This document shows positions 54,568 through 64,000 of a DNA stretch of 64,000 bases, piece by piece; within the stretch, counting starts at the first letter, position 1, and every line of letters begins with the position of its first letter. The notes below the pieces were generated by a model. The model searched no databases. It had not been told where the DNA came from and saw only the letters and a list, made by a program, of their open reading frames with translations. Position numbers and translations under genes: made by a program. Source of the stretch: Simplicispira psychrophila DSM 11588 (GTDB lineage Bacteria; Pseudomonadota; Gammaproteobacteria; Burkholderiales; Burkholderiaceae_C); NCBI RefSeq assembly GCF_000688255.1, contig NZ_JHYS01000006.1, positions 124,001-188,000 of the forward strand. The letters are read 5' to 3'.

Positions 54568-55647
54568 ATGGATCGTCGTTCTCTCATCAAGAAGGCTGGT
54601 ATCGCTGGTGTGTTGGCTGCCGGGGTAGCGCCGGCTGTACATGCCCAGGCCGCAGTGCGCTGGCGCTTGGCATCGAGTTTCCCCAAGTCTCTGGACACCA
54701 TTTATGGCTCCGCGGAGGTTTTCTCTAAAGCCGTCAAAGAGATGTCCGGTGGAAAGTTCGAAGTGTCGGTCCATGCTGCGGGCGAGCTGATGCCGGCGTT
54801 TGGCGTGGTCGATGGGGTGCAAAACGGTACCGTGGAAATGGCCCACACCGCGCCATATTATTTCTTTGGTAAAAATGAGGCGTTTGCCATTGGTGGTGCC
54901 ATTCCATTTGGCATGAACTCACGCCAGCTCACGGCATGGATCGTGGACGGCAATGGTGGCAAGCTGATGCGCGAGTTTTATGCCAAATACAACATCATCA
55001 ACTTCCTCGGTGGCAACACTGGCGCTCAGATGGGCGGCTGGTTCCGCAAAGAGGTCAAAACGCCAGCGGACATCAAAGGTCTGAAGTTTCGTGTCGGGGG
55101 CTTTGCCGGCAAGATCATTGAGCGCATGGGCGGTGTGCCACAAAATATCCCGGGCGGTGAAATCTACCAGGCCCTAGAAAAGGGCACTATCGATGCGGCC
55201 GAATGGATTGGTCCCTATGACGATCAAAAATTGGGCATCAACAAGGTGGCGCCGTTTTATTACTATCCCGGTTGGTGGGAAGGCAGTTTGAATCTGGAGT
55301 TTTACATCAACGATAAGGCCTTCAACGCTTTGTCTGCTGAGTACAAGGCCATCGTTCAGGCGGCTGCGTACGAGGCGCATGTGGTGACGCAAGCACGCTA
55401 CGACGCGCGTAATCCGGGTGCACTCAAGCAGCTGGTGGGTGCGAAAACCAAAGTGCTGCCGTTCCCTCCTTCGGTCATGGACGCATCGTTCAAAACCACG
55501 ATGGAGGTGTATGCCGAGCTCAACAAGAGCAATCCGGATTGGAAAAAAATCTACGCTGATTACCGCAATTTTCAGCGCGATCAAGTGCTGTGGTTCCGTT
55601 TTGCCGAAGGCAGTTTTGACACCTTCATGCAGCGCCAGAAATTGTAA
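54568..55647 (+). CDS. TRAP transporter DctP-family binding protein (Tat-type signal), copy 2
   Basis: A 359-residue paralogue of the preceding gene: the same signal MDRRSLIKKAGIAGVLAAG, the same mature layout, and both have PFYYYPGWWEG. The two differ near the pocket (FAFGCAVPFG against FAIGGAIPFG), so they may bind different ligands. SD is TAGGAG. A terminator separates it from copy 1, so the two can be expressed at different levels. Confidence 0.88.
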   Translation: MDRRSLIKKAGIAGVLAAGVAPAVHAQAAVRWRLASSFPKSLDTIYGSAEVFSKAVKEMSGGKFEVSVHAAGELMPAFGVVDGVQNGTVEMAHTAPYYFFGKNEAFAIGGAIPFGMNSRQLTAWIVDGNGGKLMREFYAKYNIINFLGGNTGAQMGGWFRKEVKTPADIKGLKFRVGGFAGKIIERMGGVPQNIPGGEIYQALEKGTIDAAEWIGPYDDQKLGINKVAPFYYYPGWWEGSLNLEFYINDKAFNALSAEYKAIVQAAAYEAHVVTQARYDARNPGALKQLVGAKTKVLPFPPSVMDASFKTTMEVYAELNKSNPDWKKIYADYRNFQRDQVLWFRFAEGSFDTFMQRQKL

Positions 55648-55676
55648 AAACCAGCGCCGGCAAGCTCCGGGCGCTG
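55646..55676 (-). terminator. Terminator of the soluble GGDEF gene
   Basis: On the minus strand CAGCGCCCGG / CCGGCGCTGG with a 6-base loop and five T. The TRAP copy 2 gene converges from the other side. Confidence 0.75.
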
Positions 55677-57212
55677 TCATGCAGCCATGACGCGGTTCTT
55701 GCCGGCGCGTTTGGCCAAGTACATGCCTTGGTCGGCGCGCCGGACGAGTGCCGTGCCGGATTCGCCTTCAGTGGCTTGCGCCACGCCGGCGCTGAAGGTG
55801 ATGAGGATTTTTTCGTTACCCTGAAGAAAAAAGCGTGTCGTCAACTCGCGTTGGAGGCGCTGCAGGGCTTCGACCCCCTCGGGTAGAGCAGTATCAGGCA
55901 GCAGTAGCACGAATTCTTCACCGCCGTAGCGCGCCAGCATGTCTTGCGGCCGCATGACTGAGCGCACGACATCGGCCAAGTGGACCAACGCCGCGTCGCC
56001 GCTATCGTGTCCCAGCCGGTCGTTGATTTGTTTGAAATCGTCCACGTCGAGCAAGGCCGCACACAACGGGGATGCCGTGCGATGGGCGCGCGCCAGCTCG
56101 CGTTCTATTACTTCATTCAGCCCTTTGCGGTTGAGCGTGCCGGTGAGGGGGTCATTTCGGGCCTGGGCACTGACCCGATCCAGTTGTTGCTGGAGTTGCT
56201 CCAGTTCAAAGTGTTTTTGCTGTGTGCGTTCACGCAGGCTGGTCAGTTCGTCGTGCGCCATCTGGCTGTCCATGGCCATGGACCGGGTGGCCGTCATGAC
56301 TTCTTTCAGTACCGGGGCAATTTCTTCCAGGGTGCTGGCACGGGTGATCTGCTGAGCGCAGTGCTCCATCATGTCGTGGTAGCCGCTGCTGGTTTCGGTC
56401 ACGCTGGACAGGCGAGCAATGAAGGTGGAGAGCATTTCCTTCATTTGCTCTTGCGCTTCGACCATGCGGCCCTTGGCTTCAGTCTGTTTGAAGATGACGT
56501 CCCTCAAGCGCATATGCACGTTATCGAGGTGGCGCAAATTCAAGGGCTGGCTGGTGGCCGCCACCAGTGCTTCGGCCTGGCCTTGCAGCCAGTGGTCATC
56601 CTGGCTCAGGGCGGCGATGTTCTCGAACACCATGTGCAGCAATTGCAGCAACATGCCGCGAATGGCAGACTGGTCTTCGGTCGCAAAAGACAGGCGGTAG
56701 CTGAAGTTGCTCAGCATCAGTTGCACCGTACTGGCCGGGGGCGCTGGCTGGCGCAAGAACTCCATCAGCTGCATGCCCATCATGTGTACGCGTGCATCGT
56801 CCTCGTCCAGCGCCGGCAAGGTGTTTTCAATCACCCGCGCAAGTTGCATGGCCAGTTCGTCCGGCAGGGTCAGCAGGGTTTTGGATTCCTCCACTGTTTC
56901 GGGCGGGCTGCTGGCGAAGCTGGGGTTGAGGCCCAGATTGGCGTAACCTACCAGTACGCTTTGCAGTGCCGTCCAGTTGTGCTCGGCCACGGCAGTCGCA
57001 AACAAACCGAGCAGGCGTTTCTGTGCGGGTGTTTGGCCTGGAATGACGCGCAAAATTCTGCGCAGTGGCCCTTCTGGAAATGATTCGGCCGTGCGCTGGC
57101 CGGCGATTTCATCGTACAGTGCCCGATAGTTGTCGGGCGTAGGGGGGAGTTTGCGAAACACCAGCTGCTTGAGGGTTTCGCGTGCAATATCTGAAGGAAG
57201 TTGTTCCGCCAT
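55677..57212 (-). CDS. Soluble diguanylate cyclase
   Basis: A 511-residue protein with no membrane helix. The N-terminal 330 residues are mostly helical and unrecognised, ending in a coiled coil ([15 protein letters not shown]). The GGDEF domain has GGEEF at about 430-434 with an R-P-Q-D inhibitory site five residues earlier, so synthesis of c-di-GMP and product feedback are expected. It is divergent from surE. Confidence 0.9.
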   Translation of the reverse strand: MAEQLPSDIARETLKQLVFRKLPPTPDNYRALYDEIAGQRTAESFPEGPLRRILRVIPGQTPAQKRLLGLFATAVAEHNWTALQSVLVGYANLGLNPSFASSPPETVEESKTLLTLPDELAMQLARVIENTLPALDEDDARVHMMGMQLMEFLRQPAPPASTVQLMLSNFSYRLSFATEDQSAIRGMLLQLLHMVFENIAALSQDDHWLQGQAEALVAATSQPLNLRHLDNVHMRLRDVIFKQTEAKGRMVEAQEQMKEMLSTFIARLSSVTETSSGYHDMMEHCAQQITRASTLEEIAPVLKEVMTATRSMAMDSQMAHDELTSLRERTQQKHFELEQLQQQLDRVSAQARNDPLTGTLNRKGLNEVIERELARAHRTASPLCAALLDVDDFKQINDRLGHDSGDAALVHLADVVRSVMRPQDMLARYGGEEFVLLLPDTALPEGVEALQRLQRELTTRFFLQGNEKILITFSAGVAQATEGESGTALVRRADQGMYLAKRAGKNRVMAA

Positions 57213-57411
57213 TGACAGGTACCAAAGCCAGATTGGGATGGAAGTCCAACTCCAAATCGATCGCCCATTCTATGGTCTTCGCTCTCATCGAGGGTGTGTG
57301 TCTTGCGTGGCTGCAGGGCACGTATTGCCGCATCATGATTTGCAAAACTGTTCGATGATGGTGAATGCAAGAAGGGGGCCGTCCTACAATCGGTTGCAAC
57401 CAGTCCAGTAC

Positions 57412-58209
57412 ATGAAAATTCTTATCTCCAACGACGATGGCTACCAAGCGCCCGGTATCGTGGCTCTGTACGAAGCACTAAAAACCGTAGCAGAGGTGGA
57501 AGTGGTTGCGCCCGAGCACAACAACAGCGCCAAGTCCAACGCCTTGACCTTGCATTCACCCCTCTATGTGCAGACGGCACAAAACGGTTTTCGCTACGTG
57601 AATGGCACGCCCGCCGATTGTGTGCACATTGCCTTGACGGGGTTGCTGGGCTATCGACCCGACCTTGTCGTTTCTGGTATCAACAACGGTGCCAATATGG
57701 GGGACGACACCATTTATTCGGGGACCGTGGGTGCAGCGATGGAGGGCTATCTGTTTGGCGTTCCATCGATTGCATTTTCCCAAGTTGACAAAGGCTGGGG
57801 TGAAATTGAGGCTGCAGCGCAAAAAGCACGTGAAATTGTTCAGCAGATGCATATCAAGGATTTGGTAGGTCAAGCGCCCTGGCTGCTCAATATCAATATC
57901 CCTAACCTGCCGTTGCAGGCTCTTCAGCCGTTGCGGTTGTGTCGCCTCGGCAGGCGCCATGCCGCTGAACGTGTCATCGTCCAAGAAAGTCCGCGCGGTG
58001 AGACGATGTACTGGATCGGCGCTGCTGGCTCCGCCAAGGATGATGCTGAAGGAACCGATTTTCATGCAACAGCGTTAGGCCATGTGGCTGTCACGCCGCT
58101 GAAGGTAGATTTGACTGATCATGAGAACTTGGTTTATTGGGCGCAAACAGCAGCACGCATGGTGGCTTCAGCAGCCCAAGGCGTGCTTACGGGAAAAACA
58201 ATTTCATGA
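57412..58209 (+). CDS. surE: 5'-nucleotidase SurE
   Basis: A 265-residue metal-dependent nucleotidase. [15 protein letters not shown] carries the metal-binding Asp pair, and [12 protein letters not shown] follows near 84. It dephosphorylates nucleoside monophosphates. Overlaps pcm by ATGA. I start at the ATG giving MKILIS; the frame upstream has no similarity. Confidence 0.95.
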   Translation: MKILISNDDGYQAPGIVALYEALKTVAEVEVVAPEHNNSAKSNALTLHSPLYVQTAQNGFRYVNGTPADCVHIALTGLLGYRPDLVVSGINNGANMGDDTIYSGTVGAAMEGYLFGVPSIAFSQVDKGWGEIEAAAQKAREIVQQMHIKDLVGQAPWLLNINIPNLPLQALQPLRLCRLGRRHAAERVIVQESPRGETMYWIGAAGSAKDDAEGTDFHATALGHVAVTPLKVDLTDHENLVYWAQTAARMVASAAQGVLTGKTIS

Positions 58210-58979
58210 CGCAGCGACGGCCTGGTTTTCCTGCACGTCTTCCATCGTTCTCCGAAAGTACCCCCGGGTCTGCATTTGCACCACGCCGAGCAGTGTTGGG
58301 CACTCCTGCAGTATCAATGGGCGCCGCCATGGACTTTGCTGGCGTGCGCGCACGCATGGTGAAGCGGCTGGCGACGGGTGGAGTGACTGCAGCTGCGGTA
58401 CTGCAGGCCATGGGGACGACAGAACGCCATCGCTTTGTAGATACTGCGTTAGGTAACCAAGCTTATGAAGATACCAGTCTGCCGATTGGGCTGGGGCAAA
58501 CGATTTCCAAACCGAGTATTGTGGCGCGCATGGCCGAGTTGCTGCTGGGCGCAGAAGGCGTACGCGCCGGCGGTTTGGGTCGTGTGCTGGAAGTGGGCAC
58601 CGGATGTGGTTATCAGGCGGCAGTTCTTAGCTTATTGGCGCGCGAGGTTTATTCCATTGAGCGTTTGCGTGGGCTGCATGAAAAAGCGCGCACCAATTTG
58701 CGCTATTTGCGCCTGACCAATGTGCATTTGCTATTTGGTGACGGAATGTTAGGTTATGCCAAGGGGGCGCCTTACGCGGCCATCGTGGCGGCTGCTGGCG
58801 GAACGTCACTGCCGCTGGAATGGTGTGAGCAATTGGCGGTGGGAGGGCGCTTGGTGGCGCCTATATCTGGTGCCGATGGTCAGCAAATGTTGCTGGTTGT
58901 TGACAAAACTCCACACGGATTGAAACAAAACGTGTTGGAGGCGGTTCATTTTGTCCCACTAAAATCGGGGGTAGCTTGA
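58206..58979 (+). CDS. pcm: Protein-L-isoaspartate O-methyltransferase
   Basis: A 257-residue protein, with about 40 extra N-terminal residues relative to the core. The SAM site [15 protein letters not shown] and the family motif Q-T-I-S-K-P near the start of the core are present. It repairs damaged aspartyl residues. Normal surE-pcm-nlpD order. Confidence 0.93.
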   Translation: MTQRRPGFPARLPSFSESTPGSAFAPRRAVLGTPAVSMGAAMDFAGVRARMVKRLATGGVTAAAVLQAMGTTERHRFVDTALGNQAYEDTSLPIGLGQTISKPSIVARMAELLLGAEGVRAGGLGRVLEVGTGCGYQAAVLSLLAREVYSIERLRGLHEKARTNLRYLRLTNVHLLFGDGMLGYAKGAPYAAIVAAAGGTSLPLEWCEQLAVGGRLVAPISGADGQQMLLVVDKTPHGLKQNVLEAVHFVPLKSGVA

Positions 58980-58992
58980 AGGAAAAATATTT

Positions 58993-59853
58993 ATGATCGT
59001 ATCGCGTGGACTTGCCGTTTTGGGTTCCGTAGCGCTGGCAAGTCTGGTTCTTGTTGGATGTGGAACCCGATTGAATAGGGCTCCTGTAGAGAATCGCGGC
59101 ACATCTGCAGCCCAGGGAGTACAGCCTGGGAGCATTACAGCACCTGAGGTCAAGCTCTTGCCAGGAGCTGAAAATGCTGGAAAACCAGGTTATTACACTG
59201 TCAAGCCAGGAGATACCCTGATCCGCATTGGTTTGGAAACAGGACAAAGCTGGAAGGATGTTGCGCGCTGGAATAACCTTGAAAATGCCAATCTTATTGA
59301 GATTGGGCAAGTGCTGAGGGTGATGGCGCCAACACCTATCGTTGCAGTCGCTGCGCCTGATGCAAGAGGTGTGGTTACGCGTCCTGTGACTACCACAGTG
59401 GTTGCCCCGGCAGCACCTAGTGCGGCAAAGGCTGTGGTGGTGCCGGTTATCGCCAGTCCTGCGCCTGCGGCCAGTAGTGGAGAAGACGATATGGCTTTCA
59501 TCTGGCCTTCGTCTGGCACGCTGTTGGCGGGCTTTGATGAGGCGCGTAACAAAGGTTATGACATCGCCGGAAAAGCTGGCGACCCGGTGCTGGCGGCCGC
59601 GGATGGGCGTGTGGTGTATGCCGGTGCTGGTTTGCGCGGCTATGGCAACCTGATCATTCTCAAGCACAACAATACGTTCTTGACGGCGTATGCCCATAAC
59701 CAGTCTCTGCTGGTCAAAGAGGACCAAGCGGTGCGGCGAGGGCAAAAAATCGCTGAAATGGGTAGTACGGATGCCGATCGGGTAAAGCTGCATTTCGAAA
59801 TCCGGCGCCAAGGCAAGCCTGTCGATCCCGTTCGCTATCTGCCGTTGCGTTGA
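58993..59853 (+). CDS. nlpD: Lipoprotein NlpD (LysM plus LytM domains)
   Basis: A 286-residue outer-membrane lipoprotein; lipobox L-V-G-C with Cys23. LysM near 70-112 (YYTVKPGDTLIRIGLE) and a C-terminal M23 domain. The first zinc His is replaced (NKGYDIAG), as in Escherichia coli NlpD, so it should activate an amidase rather than cut peptidoglycan. rpoS, often next, is missing; rluD follows. Confidence 0.93.
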   Translation: MIVSRGLAVLGSVALASLVLVGCGTRLNRAPVENRGTSAAQGVQPGSITAPEVKLLPGAENAGKPGYYTVKPGDTLIRIGLETGQSWKDVARWNNLENANLIEIGQVLRVMAPTPIVAVAAPDARGVVTRPVTTTVVAPAAPSAAKAVVVPVIASPAPAASSGEDDMAFIWPSSGTLLAGFDEARNKGYDIAGKAGDPVLAAADGRVVYAGAGLRGYGNLIILKHNNTFLTAYAHNQSLLVKEDQAVRRGQKIAEMGSTDADRVKLHFEIRRQGKPVDPVRYLPLR

Positions 59854-59863
59854 GCAGTCAGTC

Positions 59864-60895
59864 ATGGTTACCTCGGCTCTTGCAACGCACGATGCAGATA
59901 CCCTTTCTTTTTCGTTTGAGGATGAAGCCTCTGAGGTAGATGGGCTGGCGATCTCGGTTGCACCAGAGGTGCGGGTTGTTTGCATGGGCTCGGAGCAACA
60001 CGGGCAGCGCCTTGATCGTGCGCTGGCGGACACCGTTCTTGAATTTTCGCGCAGCTATCTGCAACAACTGCTAGCGCTGGGCGCCGTGAGTGTGAATGGC
60101 GCGGCGGTGGCCAAGCCGGCACAGCGTATCAAGGCGGGTGATCGTGTCTGTGTGGAAATGCGGCCGACGGTGCAAAGTCAGGCATTTCGACCCGAGTCAA
60201 TGACAATTGATGTGGTTTATGAGGATGCCCATTTGTTGGTGGTGAATAAGCCAGCTGGCTTGGTGGTCCATCCTGCGCCGGGCAATTGGAGCGGTACGCT
60301 CCTCAACGGGCTGATGGGGCGTGATCCTGGGGCTGCGCAGGTGCCGCGCGCAGGTATCGTCCATCGACTGGACAAGGACACCAGTGGCTTGATGGTCGTG
60401 GCGCGCAGCCGCATCACTATGGACGCTTTGGTGCGTATGATTGCTGATCGGAAGGTGAGTCGCCAGTATCTGGCCTTGGCACACCGGCCGTGGCGCGGCA
60501 TAGCCAAGAAGACAGTCGTGGCGCCGATCGGCCGTGATCCACGCAACCGGTTGCGTATGGCAGTGGTTGATCTGACTCTTCATCCAGGGAAAACTGCTAA
60601 AACCGATATTGAATTTTTGACCGGTGCTGATCTGGGATGTCTGGTGCGATGTAGCTTGCATACGGGGCGCACCCACCAGATACGAGTGCATATGGCTGAT
60701 ATAGGCCACCCACTCGTGGCCGATACCCTCTATGGCGGAGGGCAAGCTGCGGGCATGGAGCGACAGGCACTGCACGCGTTTCGCTTGGCGTTTATGCATC
60801 CGATCACAGGGCAGGCAATGGAGTTTCGTGCACCCTTGCCGACCGATTTATCAGCAGCGCTGCCTCAGTGGGGTTTGGAGATTCCGCTTATCTGA
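59864..60895 (+). CDS. rluD: 23S rRNA pseudouridine synthase RluD
   Basis: A 343-residue protein with an N-terminal S4 domain (Q-R-L-D-R-A-L-A-D) and catalytic H-R-L-D-K-D-T-S-G near 167. It makes pseudouridines in helix 69 of 23S rRNA. The first 45 residues are acidic and unlike the usual start, so the ATG may be further in. Confidence 0.92.
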   Translation: MVTSALATHDADTLSFSFEDEASEVDGLAISVAPEVRVVCMGSEQHGQRLDRALADTVLEFSRSYLQQLLALGAVSVNGAAVAKPAQRIKAGDRVCVEMRPTVQSQAFRPESMTIDVVYEDAHLLVVNKPAGLVVHPAPGNWSGTLLNGLMGRDPGAAQVPRAGIVHRLDKDTSGLMVVARSRITMDALVRMIADRKVSRQYLALAHRPWRGIAKKTVVAPIGRDPRNRLRMAVVDLTLHPGKTAKTDIEFLTGADLGCLVRCSLHTGRTHQIRVHMADIGHPLVADTLYGGGQAAGMERQALHAFRLAFMHPITGQAMEFRAPLPTDLSAALPQWGLEIPLI

Positions 60896-61145
60896 CATGA
60901 TCGTACTCTTGATTTTTGCTGTTTTCTGTGTCGTTTAGCACACGGCTGAACACTGACACTGCTTGCCTCAAGGTTTGGGTACATTGGAATACAATGTTCG
61001 CTCACTGCCAGTCAGGTCAGTTCTACTGCCACGTGCCATGCCAAGTTTGTATGCGACGGACTTACGCAATTTTCTTTTCTGCTCCTTTCTGTTGGTTAAC
61101 GCTCTGTGCCAAGGCAAGGGTGTTATTTCCTTGAAACGCTGAATC

Positions 61146-61895
61146 ATGAATACGGTGGATGCCAAGCGGGTTGTTGAAACTGCCTTGATCTGTTCGCCGC
61201 AACCTGTTGCAGTGCGTGATTTGCGTATGTTGTTCGATGATGCGTTGGGCTCCGATACACTCAAGTCTTTGTTACTCGAATTGCAGCAGGAGTGGGTTGC
61301 GCGCGGCGTCGAACTGGTCCAAGTAGCTAATGGATGGCGATTTCAGAGTCGACCTGAAATGCGCATGTACCTCGATCGTTTGCACACTGAAAAACCATCC
61401 CGGTACTCGCGAGCGACGCTGGAAATCTTGGCCATCATCGCCTATCGACAACCAGTGACGCGTGGCGACATTGAGGATATTCGAGGAGTGGCGGTAAACA
61501 GCCTGATCATCAAGCAATTTGAGGAGCGTGGCTGGGTCGAAGTGATCGGATACCGCGAAACGGTGGGGCGGCCCGCCCTACTGGCGACAACGCTGCAGTT
61601 TTTGGATGATTTGGGGCTGCACTCGTTAGAACAGTTGCCTGTCCTCAATGACACTGGAATGCACGAAGCAAATTTGCTGCAAGCAGCAGAGTTGGCGCTA
61701 TCGTTATCGCCATTTGAGGCGGTAGTGCAATCGACATTGTCAGATGCTGCCAATAAAGAGTCGGCAAATATGCCAGCAGGTATGTTAGACAAGCCAGGAT
61801 CTGAAATATTTGCCCTCGCTTCGCAAGATGGTGCGGGGGTACTCTCTATAGAACAAGTGGATGCTCCAGGCAGCATCCTGGAAAGCAATTTATGA
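61146..61895 (+). CDS. scpB: Segregation and condensation protein ScpB
   Basis: A 249-residue protein with the ScpB winged-helix pattern: E-T-A-L-I-C-S-P-Q-P and T-L-E-I-L-A-I-I-A-Y-R-Q-P-V-T-R. It binds ScpA in the SMC complex. Its stop overlaps the rluB ATG. scpA is not in the window. The 250-base upstream gap has a TACAAT at 60990 but no clear -35. Confidence 0.93.
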   Translation: MNTVDAKRVVETALICSPQPVAVRDLRMLFDDALGSDTLKSLLLELQQEWVARGVELVQVANGWRFQSRPEMRMYLDRLHTEKPSRYSRATLEILAIIAYRQPVTRGDIEDIRGVAVNSLIIKQFEERGWVEVIGYRETVGRPALLATTLQFLDDLGLHSLEQLPVLNDTGMHEANLLQAAELALSLSPFEAVVQSTLSDAANKESANMPAGMLDKPGSEIFALASQDGAGVLSIEQVDAPGSILESNL

Positions 61896-63121
61896 CAAAA
61901 GCAATGACACCTCTTGCGAGAAGAGAGAGGGGGTCGAACACCAATGCATCCTCTGTGAATATGGGCTACCAGTTTTCCGATGTGGTGTCTGGGCAGTTCG
62001 ATGCGGATGAGGCGACCGCCGAGGCGATCCCTTTAAAGCGGGTGTTACAGCCTCAAGTCGAAACGCCAAAGCTCCACAAGGTTTTGGCTCAGGCCGGTAT
62101 GGGTTCGCGCCTTGAGATGGAGCAACTCATTCTTGAAGGCCGTATTTCGGTCAATAACGAGCCTGCCCACGTAGGACAGCGCATCCAGCATGGCGACCAG
62201 ATCAAGGTCAATGGTAAGCCTATTCGTTACCGCATTGATCCTCCGCCCGCCCGTGTTATTGCATACCACAAGCCTGTGGGTGAAGTAGTCACTAACGATG
62301 ATCCACAAAATCGTCCCACGGTATTCCGCAAATTGCCCCGCCAAGTTCAAGGCAAGTGGCAATCGGTGGGTCGTCTGGACTTGAATACGGAAGGCTTGCT
62401 GCTGTTTACTAGCTCAGGCGAGTTGGCCAACAAGTTGATGCATCCAAGATTCGGCCTTGAGCGTGAATACGCCGTTCGCGTTCTCGGGGCTCTCAGTAAT
62501 GAAGAAAAAACACGCTTGCTGGATGGTGTCCAGCTTGACGATGGTTTTGCGTCTTTTGGATCTATCGAAGATGGTGGTGGCGAGGGATCTAATTGCTGGT
62601 ATCGCGTCACTATCTCGGAGGGGCGTAATCGCGAGGTGCGACGCATGCTGGAGGCGGTAGGCCATGCCGTTAGCCGTCTTATCCGTATTCGTTATGGTGC
62701 CATGGTGCTGCCTCGAGGTCTGAAGCGCGGAGCATGGATGGAGTTGGATGAGCGTGATATCCAGGCGCTCTTGAAGGCAGCGGGGGCAGATCGTGCTGTC
62801 AAACCAGAAGATCGCAAGGAGCTTGCTGGTCGTGCGGATAGTCGCGTTGCGCCAGGTCGCTCGGGACGCGCAACACCCCAGGGAAGACCAGGAGGTCTTG
62901 TGCAGAGGGGAAGTGGTAGCAGAACTGATGTCCGAGGAGATAAAAGTCGCAGCGCTAACTCTCGGCAAGGGGTCCCAGTTCAGCCTGACCCTTTAAAAAC
63001 ATCAGTCGGTTACATCGGTGCTGACAGCCTTTCGCGACAGCGCCAAGAGCAGCGCAAGAGTGCTAAAGGAGGCGCTGGTGGTAGCACCGGCTCTAGAGGT
63101 AGAAGCGGCGGCAGTCGCTGA
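61892..63121 (+). CDS. rluB: 23S rRNA pseudouridine synthase RluB
   Basis: A 409-residue protein: an N-terminal extension, S4 domain (K-L-H-K-V-L-A-Q-A-G) near 60, catalytic G-R-L-D-L-N-T-E-G-L near 157, and R-N-R-E-V-R-R-M. The last 120 residues are low-complexity Gly/Ser/Arg, typical of beta-proteobacterial RluB. It modifies U2605 of 23S rRNA. Confidence 0.92.
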   Translation: MTKAMTPLARRERGSNTNASSVNMGYQFSDVVSGQFDADEATAEAIPLKRVLQPQVETPKLHKVLAQAGMGSRLEMEQLILEGRISVNNEPAHVGQRIQHGDQIKVNGKPIRYRIDPPPARVIAYHKPVGEVVTNDDPQNRPTVFRKLPRQVQGKWQSVGRLDLNTEGLLLFTSSGELANKLMHPRFGLEREYAVRVLGALSNEEKTRLLDGVQLDDGFASFGSIEDGGGEGSNCWYRVTISEGRNREVRRMLEAVGHAVSRLIRIRYGAMVLPRGLKRGAWMELDERDIQALLKAAGADRAVKPEDRKELAGRADSRVAPGRSGRATPQGRPGGLVQRGSGSRTDVRGDKSRSANSRQGVPVQPDPLKTSVGYIGADSLSRQRQEQRKSAKGGAGGSTGSRGRSGGSR

Positions 63122-63215
63122 TGTGCTGATAGGGTGAATCGTGCGGGTTACAATCAAAAGCTTTGTCTTGAAGACGAAACGCATCTAAAAATACTCTTTA
63201 TTCAGGAATTTAAAA

Positions 63216-63641
63216 ATGGCTATCGAACGTACCCTTTCCATCATCAAGCCCGATGCTGTTGCTAAAAATGTCATCGGCCAGATCTATGCGCGCTTTGAAT
63301 CCGCTGGTTTGAAGGTAATCGCAGCGCGTATGGCACATTTGTCCCGCTTGGAAGCAGAGCAGTTTTATGGTGTACATAAAGACCGCCCTTTCTTCAAAGA
63401 TTTGGTTGACTTCATGATCTCTGGTCCTGTCATGATTCAGGCGCTTGAAGGCGAAAGCGCCATCTTGAAAAATCGCGAATTGATGGGCGCCACGGACCCT
63501 AAAAAAGCTGAACCAGGTACCATTCGTGCCGATTTTGCTGACAGTATTGATGCAAACGCCGTCCATGGTTCTGATGCTCCAGAAACTGCTCAAGTCGAAA
63601 TCGGGTTCTTTTTCGCTGGCATGAGCGTTTTCGCACGCTGA
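63216..63641 (+). CDS. ndk: Nucleoside diphosphate kinase
   Basis: A 141-residue enzyme that balances NTP pools. [15 protein letters not shown] start and the catalytic His in [10 protein letters not shown] (about residue 118). It is followed by rlmN, the usual order. Upstream, a TACAAT at 63149-63154 may be the -10. Confidence 0.97.
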   Translation: MAIERTLSIIKPDAVAKNVIGQIYARFESAGLKVIAARMAHLSRLEAEQFYGVHKDRPFFKDLVDFMISGPVMIQALEGESAILKNRELMGATDPKKAEPGTIRADFADSIDANAVHGSDAPETAQVEIGFFFAGMSVFAR

Positions 63642-63733
63642 CATGGCACGTCCCCATGCCAGATATTCCCGTAGTGACGGGTGGCCTGCGCTTGGGGTTT
63701 TAGGGGCGCATGGGCGCTCTCTTTGGAGTCGCT

Positions 63734-64000
63734 GTGACTACCAATCTTCTTGAATTTGATCTCGATGGTCTAGTTGTTTTTTGTGAGCAATTGGGTGAGA
63801 AGCGCTTTCGGGCGACTCAATTGTTTCGCTGGATTCACCAACGTGGAGCGCACGATTTCGACCAGATGACCGATCTGGCCAAGTCTTTGCGCGAAAAGCT
63901 CAAAGGCTGCGCGCATGTGCAAGCTCTTCCTGTCCTCAGCGAACATCGTTCTACTGACGGCACCGTCAAGTGGTTGTTTGATGTGGGTGCTGGCAATGCA
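63734..64000 (+). CDS. rlmN: 23S rRNA (adenine-2503) methyltransferase RlmN, N-terminal part
   Basis: The first 89 codons run off the window. [20 protein letters not shown] is typical of the RlmN N-terminal domain. The GTG start has GGAG six bases before it; an in-frame ATG is at 63710. The radical-SAM core lies beyond the edge. Confidence 0.9.
   Translation, partial: MTTNLLEFDLDGLVVFCEQLGEKRFRATQLFRWIHQRGAHDFDQMTDLAKSLREKLKGCAHVQALPVLSEHRSTDGTVKWLFDVGAGNA

Overview
The window reads as a chromosomal core segment of a betaproteobacterium of the family Comamonadaceae. Rhodoferax-like genera fit best, but that is an inference from gene content and order, not from a search. Supporting signs are: GC-rich coding sequence, the xseB-ispA-dxs cluster beside a divergent Rieske oxygenase, flhDC, surE-pcm-nlpD, several orphan TRAP binding proteins, and many copies of a short palindromic repeat of a type I recall from these genomes. 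About 63 protein genes are visible, almost all with recognisable families. I saw no rRNA, tRNA, prophage, insertion sequence or CRISPR array.

Layout. 0-10 kb: an EamA exporter, an atypical SDR, an operon pairing a TRAP-type binding protein with a membrane GGDEF-EAL protein, a second EamA exporter, a quinone reductase and a Na/Pi cotransporter. 9.7-14.3 kb: ribF-ileS-lspA. 14-24 kb: HNH protein, bestrophin, TPR methyltransferase, a decayed acyl-CoA dehydrogenase, yceH, purN, an RsmB-like methyltransferase, rpmB-rpmG and trxB. 24-31 kb: ftsK-lolA-rarA, then a DUF47-pit phosphate operon behind a Pho-box-like sequence. 31-36 kb: rpsP-rimM-trmD, separated from rplS by an inverted GDSL esterase gene. 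36-43 kb: NUDIX, CobD-like, rsgA, phhB, M48 protease, orn and a DEAD-box helicase. 43-48 kb: AI-2E family protein, two lipoproteins (one FlgO-like), flhC, flhD and a sulfurtransferase. 48-56 kb: Rieske oxygenase, xseB-ispA-dxs, two tandem TRAP binding proteins and a soluble GGDEF protein. 57-64 kb: surE-pcm-nlpD-rluD, scpB-rluB, ndk and the start of rlmN.

Most genes serve translation and RNA modification (ileS, rpsP, rimM, trmD, rplS, rpmBG, rluB, rluD, rlmN, rsgA, orn), the envelope (lspA, lolA, nlpD), isoprenoid synthesis (dxs, ispA), chromosome handling (ftsK, scpB, rarA), phosphate uptake and c-di-GMP signalling.

The most unusual feature is a dispersed palindromic element of about 50-60 bp. 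At least 13 copies are visible. Some sit between genes, where one forms a terminator. Others lie in frame inside genes for an SDR, IleRS, RarA, the LolA signal peptide, PhhB and a decayed acyl-CoA dehydrogenase. In six coding copies only one reading frame per orientation is used. This resembles the behaviour of the Rickettsia palindromic elements.
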